64,000 bases of DNA. Origin: Chrysoporthe austroafricana (Eukaryota; Ascomycota; Sordariomycetes; Diaporthales; Cryphonectriaceae). Within the stretch, counting starts at the first letter, position 1. Every line of letters begins with the position of its first letter. The stretch lies in contig JYIP02000011.1 of NCBI GenBank assembly GCA_001051155.2, positions 372,001 through 436,000 on the forward strand, written 5' to 3'. This document shows, one piece after another, positions 32,961-43,698 of this stretch. Under the pieces are notes generated by a model. It ran no database searches. It was not told where the DNA came from and saw only the letters and a program-made list of their open reading frames with translations. The translations under genes were made by a program, and so were the position numbers.

Positions 32961-33294
32961 GATATTCAAGTATATTTCGGTAATGCTTAATCGTATTTAT
33001 TGCTAAAGTATTTGGTATAAATATAATTAAAAATTAAAACTGCTTGTAAATATTAGTAAAATATATAGCTTTTAAATAATAAAATGTTAAATAAGTATAA
33101 TAATAATAAATGTATAATAGAATTGCAATAAAATATATCGGCATATAAAGTCGATAGCCGTATATAGTCGTTATATAATAATAATATAATTAGTTCTTAA
33201 TATAAATAATTAAGTTTATAAATTATTAAAAGAAAGCAATATTAAGTATTGCTAATAAGGTTATATCGATAAAAAACGAATATATTTATTAGTT

Positions 33295-34500
33295 AAAAAT
33301 AACTTTCCGGGCTTTAGCAGTAATTTTAAAGTTTAATAAATTGCGAAAGAATATAACAAATAATTCTTCCTTCCCGATATAGTTGTAAAAGTCGGTATAA
33401 TTATAAATATTAAGCTGCAAAGTCTTAACTAGCTTATACGCTTAAATATAAGACTTGAAGCTTATTATACGATTTTAATATTGCAAAGACCGAGCGGCGT
33501 TAAAGTAATCTTTATTTTCGTTAGCTTATTTCTGAAAAGTAGCGTTAAAATCGTAATTTATATCGTCCTTTATAAAAACGATCTTAATAGCCTTGAAATC
33601 GTATTTAAAACAGAAGATTTGGTTTATAATAAAATATAAGCCCGACCGGTTATATAAAATAATAAGATTAAAGTTATGAAATTAAATAACGAATTTATAT
33701 ATATATTCTCTTATAATAAAAAGGAAGAAATACTAAATACGATTATTATAGATTCCGATAATACCGAATTTGATATTATTATAAATGGCAAAGCTATTAA
33801 TAACGTAAGGATAATTAATACCGAAATTGCTTTCCTAAGTAAAATTATAGTATATATATTCTTTGGAAGTATAAAGGGCTAGCATGCGGTAATATACCGC
33901 AATTTCAGCCTTAATAGCTTTAAATTTAAAGTTATATTTAATAGAAAAGGCGGGGGCAGCGCGAAACGTAACCCGCAAAAGTAAAGTATTATTAATATTA
34001 GCTCGGGAAGCTTTATTTAATATAGCTAATAGACTAGCTATATTCGGTAAGTTATTTTCGGTCAAGTCGATAATATCGTTTATAATTCGATAACGCTTGG
34101 CTAATATTATAAAATTTCGCTTTATTATAACAAATAAGCTTAGATTAATAATTAGCGTAATGAGTTTAAGAGCTTTAAGCTTAGCTAAAACTGGCTTAAT
34201 ATTTTTAGCTATTTTTTTCCAAGCAGCAAAGGCTATATTACGATTATATTCGTAAATTATAACGATTTCAACTATATTGGCTGCATAGCGTATAGCATTT
34301 ACTTCCTTTTTAATAAAATTACTATAACCGCTTAATATCGTTTATCTTGCTTTATTTTTAATATAACGGCTACGCTTATTTTGTAAGCGATTGTCTTTCA
34401 ATATTATAATAGGAAATAGGATGCAATAAGCTATTAATAGAATATATAAAGCAAAGATAAAATTACGAATAATAAGTAAATTCTAAGTGAATTCAAGCAA
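33295..34500 (-). pseudogene. C2 copy of the unidentified family C protein
   Basis: This is the better preserved copy. From 34065 to 33835 the minus strand is open for 76 residues (MTENNLPNIASLLAILNKAS...), and the preceding 110 residues have only one stop (…FALYILLIAYCILFPIIIL hydrophobic stretch near 34400-34460, then KDNRLQNKRSRYIKNKA, NFIKKEVNAIRYAANIVEI, AFAAWKKIAKNIKPVLAKLK). The C-terminal part reads DFKAIKIVFIKDDINYDF and YNYTDFYNYIGKEELFVIFF with stops at Gln/Trp. The N-terminal third present in C1 (23640-24190) is deleted here. A plus-strand 68-residue open frame over the same bases is a shadow. Confidence 0.5.
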
Positions 34501-35460
34501 TGTTTTTTATTTCTTATTAATTTTAGTTTTACGGCAAAACATTTACGAAAAGATACGATTTGATAATTGCGTAATGCGTTTTAAATATAATAATATTAAT
34601 AGCTTTATTAATATAATCTTTACAAGTTTATAAAAGCTTGGCAAGGTAAAGCGAAATTGATAATAATATTAACTTAATACTTAAAAACAGTATTTAAAAG
34701 TATAATGAAAGGTAATAATAATAAGGCAATACGGCTAGCTATAATGAGTAAATAAGGATAATAGTTATAAGCGCATTAATAAGAAAAGGAAAACAAAGTA
34801 AATTTACTAGCAGTTTACGAAATAATAGCTTTTTGCATTCGCTAAAAATTTATTTATTCTATTTAGCAATTGCTTTTATTCTAATACGCGCTCATTATAT
34901 TGCAAATTCTTTCGATTTTTTAGAATAAGTAAATTAGCTTGCTTTAATGCACTTTTTATTTATAAATTACATTTTAGCTTATTTCGTTTTCGTAAAGCAA
35001 TTATAATAATATTTCCTAGTTTAAGAACTTTTTCCGTTAATAGCTGCCTTTGCTTTATTCCTTCTTACAATTCGGTTATAGCTTTGCATTTCCGTTCGAA
35101 ATTACGTATTATTTCATTTGCATTCAAAGCATTATAAAATATTTATATATTATAATAGCTAAAGTAATTTATTTATTTTTATTAAATATTCAATTCTATA
35201 CGGATTATATTTATACTTTCGCTTATAATAGCTAATTATCTTTTCCAGTTTGTAATATCGGTAGTTTTTCAAATATTTTTTGATATCCGGATTCTTTAAT
35301 ATATTTACTGAGTTTTAATATATAAAGTTATATCTATAAGGATTTATCTTAAGAAAGTTTGCAAGCGTTAACTATATTATTAAGATTATTGAATAAATAT
35401 TTATATAAAGAGCTAATTTCAATTTATATGCTAAGTTCTTTATTTTTCGAATAATTTAGA
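34501..35460 (-). pseudogene. C2 basic frame and integrase tail
   Basis: Collinear with 24200-25140 of C1, including the Lys/Arg-rich frame (about 34780-35090, minus strand). No extra gene is visible. It is interrupted at 35465 by A6 with TSD aaaag. Confidence 0.4.
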
Positions 35461-35465
35461 AAAGT

Positions 35466-35886
35466 GTTATAAACCAATATACGGAACGAAAAGGAAGAAA
35501 AACCCCAATACCCGCTTGAACGGGAGGAATAAGGATACATGCCCCGCAAGGATTATATAAGCCAGGGTTAGGGTTATGAGGGCTCAGCCCAGCTCACTAA
35601 GGCCCGGTAAGCAGCAGTAAATCCCATTAGGCAATTATGGGTCAAGAACAAAGGACTAGATATATAAGGATAGAAGAATTACTCCCGGCTAAAGAAACAA
35701 GAAATCCTTCAATTATCAATCTAAATATCAATTGGACCTTATCATTAATAGCCATATTAGCTTATGAATATTGCAATACTCAATAAACTTGTCCTGGAAC
35801 TTAAGGCTATACTTGGCATTGCTCTTATTAGCATAAACCTTTTAACTTTATAGTATATCTTAGGATTTGCTATAGCGTTTATAACA
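35466..35886 (+). repeat. 5' LTR of A6
   Basis: It is 421 bp, tgttataaacc...gcgtttataaca. It has gggttagggtta (two telomere-type units) at 35565-35576, tatataagg at 35661-35669 as likely TATA box, and aattatcaa at 35711-35719, the predicted RNA start, about 50 bases downstream. Confidence 0.93.
35661..35669 (+). promoter_or_regulatory. TATA box of A6 5' LTR
   Basis: tatataagg occurs at the same place in the 3' LTR (42565-42573) and, as tatataaagg, in A10 (59046-59055), always about 45-50 bases upstream of the sequence that matches the primer-binding site. Confidence 0.55.
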
Positions 35887-35888
35887 TT

Positions 35889-35897
35889 TTGATAATT
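35889..35897 (+). other. Primer-binding site of A6 (subfamily A)
   Basis: ttgataatt lies two bases after the LTR. It is the complement of aattatcaa at 35711-35719 within the LTR, a perfect nine-base match in this copy. This fits self-priming from the 5' end of the element RNA as known for the Tf1/sushi group of chromoviruses. Confidence 0.6.
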
Positions 35898-35918
35898 CTT
35901 GTTTAAGATCGGTTTAGT

Positions 35919-37800
35919 ATATACCTTTTGAATAATATTCAGGATACAATAGCGCCCCAGATCCCGTTTTCGTCCAATATCCAGGCTTTTTAGGAAGAAA
36001 TACTGGTTGCCCTTATTAATAAACAGCTCTAATAACAGAATATAGCCTTATATTAGCAACTTAAAGAAATCAAGAACGAAATTATCCGCCTTAACGCCTT
36101 CTAGCAGGCTAAAACTTTCAAGCTCGATAAATTAGGCCCCTATAAAAGTACCCGAAAGGATTTTCAGGCTTTCTTAACGCAATTCAAAGCTTATTTTAAG
36201 CATTACGGTACCTAATTCAGAACTACTTATAATAAGATCGATTTCGCAAGAAGCCGTTTCGAAAGAACGGCTTTCCAGTAATAGGAGCCAACCTTTCGCA
36301 ATTATCTAAATAATAATAAAGAGTTCCGCTCAAAAGAGACTAAGCGCATTTTCCAGCGCTATGCCAATTTCGAATCGGCTCTTATTAAGACTTTTGGAAA
36401 CCCGAACGAGCGACGTATTGCAATACGGCAATTAGAGGCATTTCGACAAACCGGTTCAGCTGCAGACTATACGGCCAAATTCCGGCAGATCGTCGCCTAT
36501 TTCGATTACAATAACGATCCCCTTATAAATGCTTACTATGCAGGATTTAAGGAAAAAGTTAAGGACGAATTCTATAAGGAAGATCGGCTTAAGGAATTTA
36601 GCGAGTTTATCAATAAGGCAGTCTGTATCGATAACCGACTATACGAACGATAGCAGTAATGGCAGAAAAACTACGGCATTATCCCGTAATATCAGCCAAA
36701 TATTGGAAAGTACAAATTCCAATACAAAAGCAAAAATAATACAGCCTATTCAGGCATTACGCATGCTAGGCTTATAAAACTAGATATTCTTGTATGCGGA
36801 TAACGTAAGGGGGTTATTTATTACAATTGCAGCAAGAAAGGCTATATCGCTTGCAATTGTAAATAAGAGAAAAAGCGAGAATGGAAGCCAGTTTTAGAAA
36901 AATAGCTTAATATCGCTTAGCAATAGGAACCCAATTAGCTAGATAAAAATATCTAACCGGAATAAATAACGGACCTTGATTATAGCAACCTTAGCTAGAT
37001 AGCCTGCTATTAAAATTACTGCTTATTGCACTTTTCGGAAAAAGAAAGTTCAGGATAATTCTTACGCAAGCCTTAGAGATAAAGATAACTCGTTATAGGC
37101 AGGAAAAGCTTACTTTATAATACTATTATCCAAGATAGCGATTCCGATTATTCTAGCGAAAGACCTTTATAAAATGAGAAAGACTTAAGGAAATACTTTT
37201 TGAATTACTATCTGGAACGATAGTAAAGCAATTTGGTAGAAAAGGAAATTGGCATTATATAACCAGAATTGCTAATATCTAGCAGCATTATCGAAAAGTT
37301 AATATACCCCGACAAACAGCCGGATAACCTATTAATTCCAACTTTCAATAAAGAATTGTTAAAAGAAATAGCCTATTTCTAGCAAAAAGATTGCCAAGAT
37401 TGCAAATGGATATCTAAATATATGGAAATTGAATATATTATTTATGGATTTACGATAGAAGAATTCTTCCAAAGCATACCTTTTCAGAATAATAAATACC
37501 TATCCCAAAAAGACAGAAAGATCAGTTACTTATACCCTCGTTATTATGAACTTGCTTGGATTAGCTGCATTTATTATAACTGCCAGATATATTTCAGCGA
37601 GAAAGTCAAATAAGATTAATTCCTATTTAGAGAATAGGACCAATTGATTTACTCTATTATGGAAGGAAAGGGAAGATTCAGAAAAGTCCTATATATTAAA
37701 GATAATAATGCATATATTGGACTACCGGATAACTGCTTACGAACGTATATCGACAGAAAGACTATATAGGGATAATGCTATATAATAGCATGCTCTATAT
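35919..37800 (+). pseudogene. A6 gag: capsid, zinc knuckle and His/Cys linker
   Basis: The start is uncertain: the first in-frame codon of the conserved region is ATA (35919) in place of a possible ATG. The capsid reads KLDKLGPYKSTRKDFQAF (36120s), YNKIDFARSRFER and RIAIRQLEAFRQTGSAADY; then INAYYAGFKEKVKDEFYKED. The knuckle YYNCSKKGYIACNCK (36819-36863) is CX2CX4HX4C with the first Cys and the His changed to Tyr. The linker keeps an open stretch 37422-37613 with YELAWISCIYYNCQIYF, a Trp-x2-Cys-x4-Cys-x2-(His) motif. The frame then overlaps pol, which is in the -1 frame, at about 37760-37810. Confidence 0.8.
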
Positions 37801-38420
37801 ATATACAAGACAAGGCTAAAGAATAGCACAGATTATAAAAAAACGAGAAGAATCGATAGCAAGGCTATGCCTAAGCAAAGAGGCTAATATAGCAAGCGGC
37901 GAGAAACGCTTAAGAGATCCCAAAAGGGAAGGATCGCCTATAAAAGGATAATAGCCGATCAGGATTACGAAATCCCTATATATTACTATTGGAAGAAACG
38001 AAGAGCATATTGTTCTGGATGCATATATCAATAGATAACGATATAGCGCACTATTGGATAGCGGCGTATAAGGAAATTTCATTTCGCTAAGAACTGTCAA
38101 TAAGGAACGCATCTCTTGAATATAAAAGAAAGATTCCTATAGGCTTAATACTATAGAAAGGAAATCGGTTGCATATAATCAAAATATAATCGATAAGGAA
38201 ATTGATTATTTACCTATCTCGATCTAAAATCTTATAATAAATATTACTTTTGATATTATAAATACGGCATAGCATAAATTGATTTTGGGAATACTTTAGC
38301 TTAAAGAATATAACTTTCGAATCGATTGGACTACTAGCCAGATTTTATAGGAATAAGCCGTACTTACTGAAAAGGTTGCAATCGTTAACAGAAGAAAAGA
38401 TTTAGTTATTAAAGATAATA
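37770..38420 (+). pseudogene. A6 aspartic protease and N-terminal pol
   Basis: The pol frame opens around IMLYNSMLYIYTRQG (37768-37812) and continues KKREESIARLCLSKEANIAS. The retropepsin site SALLDSGV, stop, GNFIS (38045-38085) keeps Asp-Ser-Gly, with one TAA after it. The IDWTTSQIL segment follows at about 38320-38350. Confidence 0.75.
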
Positions 38421-38829
38421 TAAGAAAAGCACGCTTAAATAGGCTTATAAGTACCCCTAAAACTGAAAGACAAGCTATAATATAAGGAAAGGTTACGGAT
38501 ATTTTGAACTTCCAGACGAAAATTAAAGACGGATTAAGACTATAAGTAATTATCGACCGATAGAGATACGGTTAAGTACGGAATAATACGAAAAAATGCG
38601 GATTGTAGAATTATAAAGAAATATAATTCCTATAATATGAATATGCTAGAAAGCAGTTTGGCTTAGCATTTAATAAATATCCGAGACTATTAGAAGTACG
38701 GAAGCTCTAGAAACGGGAGGCTAGCGAAAGAAAATATGCATAACGGTATTTTATATTCTTATAAATTGCAGAAAATGAAAAAGGATTAATACTAATATTC
38801 GAGAACGTACTAAGAGAGTATTACGAGTT

Positions 38830-40190
38830 CAAGAAACTATAGCAAAGAAAGTTTGATACGGGATTACTAGAATATAGCCCGTACGATTACAAAATCCCTT
38901 TGAAAGAAGGAATGCAGCCAAAATTCTTCCCTATTTACGGACTTAACAAAATAAGACTCGAAATACTTAAGGAATATATTGACGAAAACCTAAAACGAAG
39001 TTATATATAACTATCGCAATTACTAGCAGGATATTTTATCCTATTCGTACTCAAAAAGAATAGCAAATTACGATTTTATATGGATTACTAATAGCTTAAT
39101 AATATTATTATCAAAAATCGATATTTATTGCTGCTAGCAAGCGAAATGAAAGATCGACTAATTAGAGCAAAATGGTTTATTATACTTGATTTCAAAGAGG
39201 GATATTATTATATTAGGATTAAGGAAAACGATATCTGGAAAATAGCTTTCAGAATACGCTATAGATATTTCGAATATATAATTATGCTATTTAGGCTTAC
39301 GAATGCATTAGCATCTTTCCAAGAAATAATTAATTATATCTTATGCGAGTTTCTGGATATTACTATTATTGTCTACTTTAATAATATCTTTATCTTTTCC
39401 AAAAACCTTAAAATATACAAGCGATATATACGGGAAGTATTCCAAACGCTATAAAATAATAAACTCTTAATTGAATTAAGAAAATACTATTTCTATTAAT
39501 AAAAAGTTAATTATTTAGGCTATATTATCGAGCTAGGATAAATTAGCATATAATAAGATAAAGTCAAAATAGTACGAGAATAGCTTATTTTAGGAAATAT
39601 TAAGGATATTAGGGCATTCTTTGGATATATCAATTTCTACCGATAATTTATCCGAAATTATAGCAAGATTGCATACTTTCTTACAGACTTTACAAAGAAA
39701 GACCGGAAATTCAAATAGACCTTTGAAGCATAAGAGGCATTCGACGAAATTAAAGAACGAGTTATATCGGAACTTATTTTCTGCAAAGCAAATCCAGAAA
39801 AACCCTTTAAAATAGAAACCGATATATCAGATTATGCATTCGGCAAATAACTAGGCTAGCGAAATAATTAAGGACATTTCAGGGTTATAAGCAATTTTTC
39901 AAAAAAATTGAACGGCCCAGAATTCAATTACAGCATTCCAGATAAAGAATTAATAGCAATTGTCAAGGCATTCGAAAAATAATAACGATACTTAATCGGG
40001 GCCAAATACCAGATTATAATATATTCGGATTATAAAAATCTAATAATATTTATAACTATTAAGGCTTTGAATAAACGATAGATCAGATAGGCAGAATTCC
40101 TTTCGCAATTCGATTTGAAAATTATCTATTGCAAAGGATCTGAGAATAGCAGAGCAAATGCGTTCAGCAGATAACCGGACTACCAAAACT
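38830..40190 (+). pseudogene. A6 reverse transcriptase and RNase H
   Basis: RT: FDTGLLEYSPYDYKIPLKEG, then KKNSKLRFYMDY. An open stretch 39128-39454 contains the first catalytic Asp in FIILDFKEGYYYIRI, LTNALASFQEIIN, and the YxDD box as VYFNNIF (both Asp lost by G-to-A). RNase H has ETDISDYAFG (39815-39845), FNYSIPDKELIAIVKAFE, YSDYKNL, and CKGSENSRANAFSR at its end. Stops are at Gln/Trp. Confidence 0.85.
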
Positions 40191-40199
40191 CAGAACCAA

Positions 40200-41600
40200 G
40201 AGAATTCCAAAATATCTTTAGATAGGATAAAGATAGCAGCTTTATAAACGAAATAAAAGAACTTAATACGATTATCAGAATTAACAGTAAGCAGAAAAAG
40301 CCAGAAAATATAACTACTAAAGAACAAAACGAATATATTAAGACTATATACAATGCATTAGCATATAGCTATTAAGGAATCAGAGCTACTTATAAAAGAA
40401 TCAGGAAATACTGAAACTTTCCAGAGTTCAGATAAAGAATTAAAGATATCTTACGGGAATGCGATAGCTGTAAGAAGAACAAAATTGAATATTACAAGCC
40501 TTATAGACTATTCTAATTATTCCCTATCCCGGAAGCGGTTTGGCAATCTATCAGCTGGGATTTCATTACTAAGCTACCCTTTTTACGAGAACCCTTAACT
40601 AAAGTGCAATACGATAGCATTTTAATAGTAATTTGCAAACTAAGCAAATATGCTTACTTTTTCTCTTATAAGGAAAGTAGCATAGCAGAAGACTTTGCAT
40701 ATATATTCCTGAAAACGGTTATAGCCAATTATAGCATGCTTAAGGAAATTATTTCCGATAGAAATAAAAAGTTTGCATTAAACTTCTGGACCTTATTTAC
40801 AAAACTATTCGGAACTTAATAAAAGATATCTATAATATTTTACTTATAAACGGATAGATAAACAGAATAAATAAACCAGATTATTAAGCAATATTTGCAA
40901 TATTATATAAATTATAAATAGGATAACTGGGTTAATCTCTTATTACTAATATAATTCGCATATAATAACGCAAATATAAGCATAATAAAAAAATTACTAT
41001 TTTACGCATTCTATAGCTATAATCCGATAGCTTACTATAACGAAATATTAAAAGCAAATGCAAAAGCTATAGAAAAGCGAATTAAGAAAATTAAGAAAAT
41101 TCAAAAGGAATTCCAGAAAAAACTAAAATTCGTATAAGAAAAAATAACGAAATATGCTAATTCCAAAAGGATTGAAAGACTAATCCTATAGGAAAAGAAT
41201 AAAATTTATTTTGTCCGACAAAAAGAATATATCAAAACGATAAAACCTTCTTACTTATTAGATTATAAGAAAATAAGATTATTCAAAATCCTAAAGAAAA
41301 TCTCAAATATCAATTTCGAACTTGCATTACTTTATAAAATAAGAATCTATCCGGTATTTTACATTTCATTTCTCGAATTAGTACCAAAATCGACCAAAAT
41401 AAATAAAATTATCCAAATTGAAAGTAACGAACCAGAATACGAGGTCGAACGAATTCTCAAATACCGCAAGCCGGATTACGACTCCCAATATCTCGTTAAA
41501 TGGAAAGGCTACCCGATAAGTGAAAACTTATAAGAACCCAAATCTAACTTACAGAATGCATCCCAAGCATTAGCAAACTACCGGAATAAACAATAATAAC
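40200..41600 (+). pseudogene. A6 integrase and chromodomain
   Basis: HHCC domain (40430-40510, CDSCKKNKIEYYKPYR), first catalytic Asp in SISWDFITKLPF (40550-40585), an open 71-residue stretch from 40604 with the second Asp in IISDRNKKF, then the Glu region (40855-40900). The C-terminal block is PVFYISFLELVPKS. The chromodomain at 41420-41580 reads YEVERILKYRKPDYDSQYLV, then KWKGYPISENL. The three aromatic-cage type positions are mostly kept. Confidence 0.85.
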
Positions 41601-41626
41601 AAGAAAGAAAATAAATACTTACCAAA

Positions 41627-42172
41627 TTAAAAAGACTGCCCTATTTCGGAACGAGAATTACCCTCGCCCAGAAAACCAGATTAATCCATTACGGAATTAT
41701 TAGCGCTTATAGAATTCCAATCAAAACTACAAAAAGAAAGGTCTATAGCAATAGCCGCAAATTCTTCGGAAATTACTGCTTGCATTTCGGCAGCTATATA
41801 ATTGCGTTCTTCCTTTTCCAGGCCCTGATTTACTAATTTTATCCCCTTTTCCTGAAGAAAGCGATATTGTTTTTTCAATCGCGCGAGACAAGCCAGAGAT
41901 TCGGTTATGCGAGTCTGGAGCTCGAAAAGCCGCCTTTCTTCCTCGATCTCGCGGCTATCAATCCGGGATAACTTATCGGTAACTCGTAATATTACGACAA
42001 AAATCAGAAAAAGAAGAGAAAGGAGGCGAATCGGAATGGAAAACCCACAAGACGATAACGGAACCCGGCTAGTATCGCAAGAACGTTCCCGCTTTATACA
42101 ATTGGAATAACTCTTAACCCTATCTACTATACGGCATAACAAGCCCTTTTCAAGACAGAAAGAGCAAGGCAT
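41627..42172 (-). pseudogene. Accessory gene of A6 (type 1: Zn2Cys6-like plus coiled coil), antisense to pol
   Basis: The minus strand from ATG 42172 is open for 163 codons to a TAA at 41678-41680, which replaces the Trp found in A9. The conserved frame then ends at TAA 41627-41629. The N-terminus is MPCSFCLEKGLLCRIVDRVK, then S-Y-SNCIKRERSCD: five of six cysteines in the spacing CX2CX6CX8CX2CX6C, the fourth changed to Tyr. Residues 61-130 form a charged heptad region (IDSREIEEERRLFELQTRIT, ARLKKQYRFLQEKG). Residues 42-60 are hydrophobic only because an intron (41992-42048) is being translated; its 3' AG has mutated to AA. The role is unknown. Zn2Cys6 proteins are usually transcription regulators, but the basic residues of the first half are missing. 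Confidence 0.75.
41992..42048 (-). other. Intron in A6 accessory gene
   Basis: 57 nt on the minus strand, 5' GTGGGT, a branch-like CTGAT, and 3' GTCGTAA where A9 has GTCGTAG. Exon 1 is 124 nt, exactly as in A9. Since 57 is divisible by three the frame stays open without splicing. Confidence 0.6.
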
Positions 42173-42351
42173 AATTTCGTACTCCTAGGACTCGATAAAA
42201 GAAAATCGCTTAAGATAAGCAAGACTCTTAGAGGAAAGAGAAGACGAAAAGTTACGAAATTTGCTAACCCTGCCAGATATCTTAATTAGGAAGGAACGAT
42301 AAGCAATTAAGGGTTGCAAAAGGCTTACAAAAGATTATCGAGGATAATAAT

Positions 42352-42368
42352 CGATAAGAAAGGGATAA
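42352..42368 (+). other. Polypurine tract of A6
   Basis: The run gataagaaagggataa lies directly before the 3' LTR, matching A3 at 15962-15978. Confidence 0.6.
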
Positions 42369-42790
42369 TATTATAAACCAATGCACGGAACGAAAAGGAA
42401 GAAAAACCCCAATACCCGCTTGGACAGGAAAAATAAGGATATATATCCCGCAAAGATTATATAAGCCAGGGTTAAGGTTATGAAAGCTTAGCTCAGCTTA
42501 TTAAGGCCCGGTAAGCAGTAGTAAACCCTATTGGGCAATTATAAGTTAAGAACAAAGGACTAGATATATAAGGATAAAAGAATTATTCCCGGCTAGAGAA
42601 ATAGGAAATCCTTCAGTTATCAATCTAAGTATCAATTGGACCTTACTATTGATAGCCATATTGGCTTATGAATATTGCGATATTTAGTAAACTTATCCTG
42701 AAACTCAAGGCTGTACTTAGTATCGCTCTTATTAGCATAAACCCTTTGACTTTACAGTATATCTTAGGATTTGCTATAGCGTTTATAATA
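42369..42790 (+). repeat. 3' LTR of A6
   Basis: It is 422 bp, tattataaacc...gcgtttataata, followed by aaaag. Differences from the 5' LTR are almost all C/T or G/A. It has agttatcaa at 42615-42623 and TATA at 42565-42573. Confidence 0.93.
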
Positions 42791-42795
42791 AAAAG

Positions 42796-43109
42796 TTTTA
42801 TCCTCTATTATAAAAACTTTAATAATAAGTTATTTAACAATAAATATTTATAGCCCAAGCGAATATATATTCAATTATTTAGTTTGAAAATTATTTGGCA
42901 GTAATATTTATTATATTATATTTTGGCTGCTATTTGCATTTAAGCAATAAAAAGTTAAGCTTTTTCTTAGAAAACTTCTTTTATTAAGAATATTATATTC
43001 CTTATTTATTAGCCCGATAATAAGTTAAATTCGAATAGTATTTGGCTAGCTAAATATTTTATAATTCGGTTATATACGTTATTTAAGTTAAACTATAATG
43101 CCGGTATTA
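42796..43109 (-). pseudogene. C2 integrase-side fragment
   Basis: It matches 25150-25460 of C1 base for base apart from RIP-type changes, and continues C2 after A6. It contains no complete motif. It ends where A7 is inserted; the flank is tatta (43105-43109). Confidence 0.6.
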
Positions 43110-43556
43110 TATTATAAACGCTGCAGTAATCTTAAGATAAACTATAAGGTTAAAAGGTTTATATTAATAAGAGCGGTATTAAATATAGCTTTGAATACCG
43201 GAAACTCATTTAAACAAATATTTACAATGCTTATAAGCTAATATAGCTATTACTTAAAAGTATAATAAGGTCCAAATAATACTTAAATTTACGATTGAAG
43301 AGCTATAGTAATTTACTTAATAAATATCTTATTCTTATATATTCAGCTTTTCAATTCTGGACTAATAAAACCGCTATCGATATTATCGGTTTATGCAAAA
43401 CCGTTAAGACCGATAACGATTCTATTAGTCCAACCCTTAACCTTAAATTACGTAATCCTTATAAGTATTCTTTAATAAAATTATTATATATTCTAGCATA
43501 TTAGCCTTTCTTGCTTTTAATACGTTAGCAAGCTATTCTTATATTGGGTTATAATA
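43110..43556 (-). repeat. 3' LTR of A7
   Basis: It is 447 bp, tattataaacgc...gttataata, followed by the pyrimidine-rich inverse of the polypurine tract (ttattcttttcttatc). Palindromic module at 43355-43440 (GGACTAATA...TATTAGTCC, with CCGATA/TATCGG inside). tttacgatt at about 43288-43296 is the subfamily B R start. Confidence 0.88.
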
Positions 43557-43698
43557 TTATTCTTTTCTTATCAATTATTGTTTCTGATAATTTTCTATAA
43601 GGCCTTTATTAACCCTTTTCTTTTAGCATCCTTTTCCTGATTAAGATATTTTGCAAAGTCGAAAAACGTTTTTATAAGAAAACGAATTAAAGCAATAC

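Larger units (their letters stand above)
35466..42790 (+). mobile_element. Element A6: full-length chromovirus, plus strand
   Basis: 7325 bp, with LTRs 35466-35886 and 42369-42790 and perfect duplication aaaag (35461-35465, 42791-42795). Removal rejoins C2. The 5' LTR keeps TG...CA ends. The order is PBS, gag, knuckle, His/Cys linker, protease, RT, RNase H, integrase, chromodomain, opposite-strand accessory gene, polypurine tract. It is one of the two least decayed copies and a good reference for the family, but RT carries Tyr-Phe-Asn-Asn and the frames have many stops. Confidence 0.95.
31971..43109 (-). mobile_element. Element C2: family C copy, minus strand, interrupted by a solo LTR and A6, cut by A7
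   Basis: The pieces are 31971-32524, 32948-35460 and 42796-43109, which together are collinear with 21557-25460 of C1 apart from a deletion of about 550 bp near 34500. The piece right of A6 continues the integrase-side sequence exactly where 35460 stops. A7 begins at 43110, so the rest of C2 is outside the window. Confidence 0.7.

Noticed and set aside
36529..36777. Open frames starting MLTMQDLRKK or similar (36529, 50549, 59882)
   Set aside because: Shadows one base off the true gag frame, which reads NAYYAGFKEK over the same bases in A6.
42002..42046. Transmembrane segment in the A6 accessory protein
   Set aside because: The hydrophobic residues come from translating the pyrimidine-rich intron 41992-42048.
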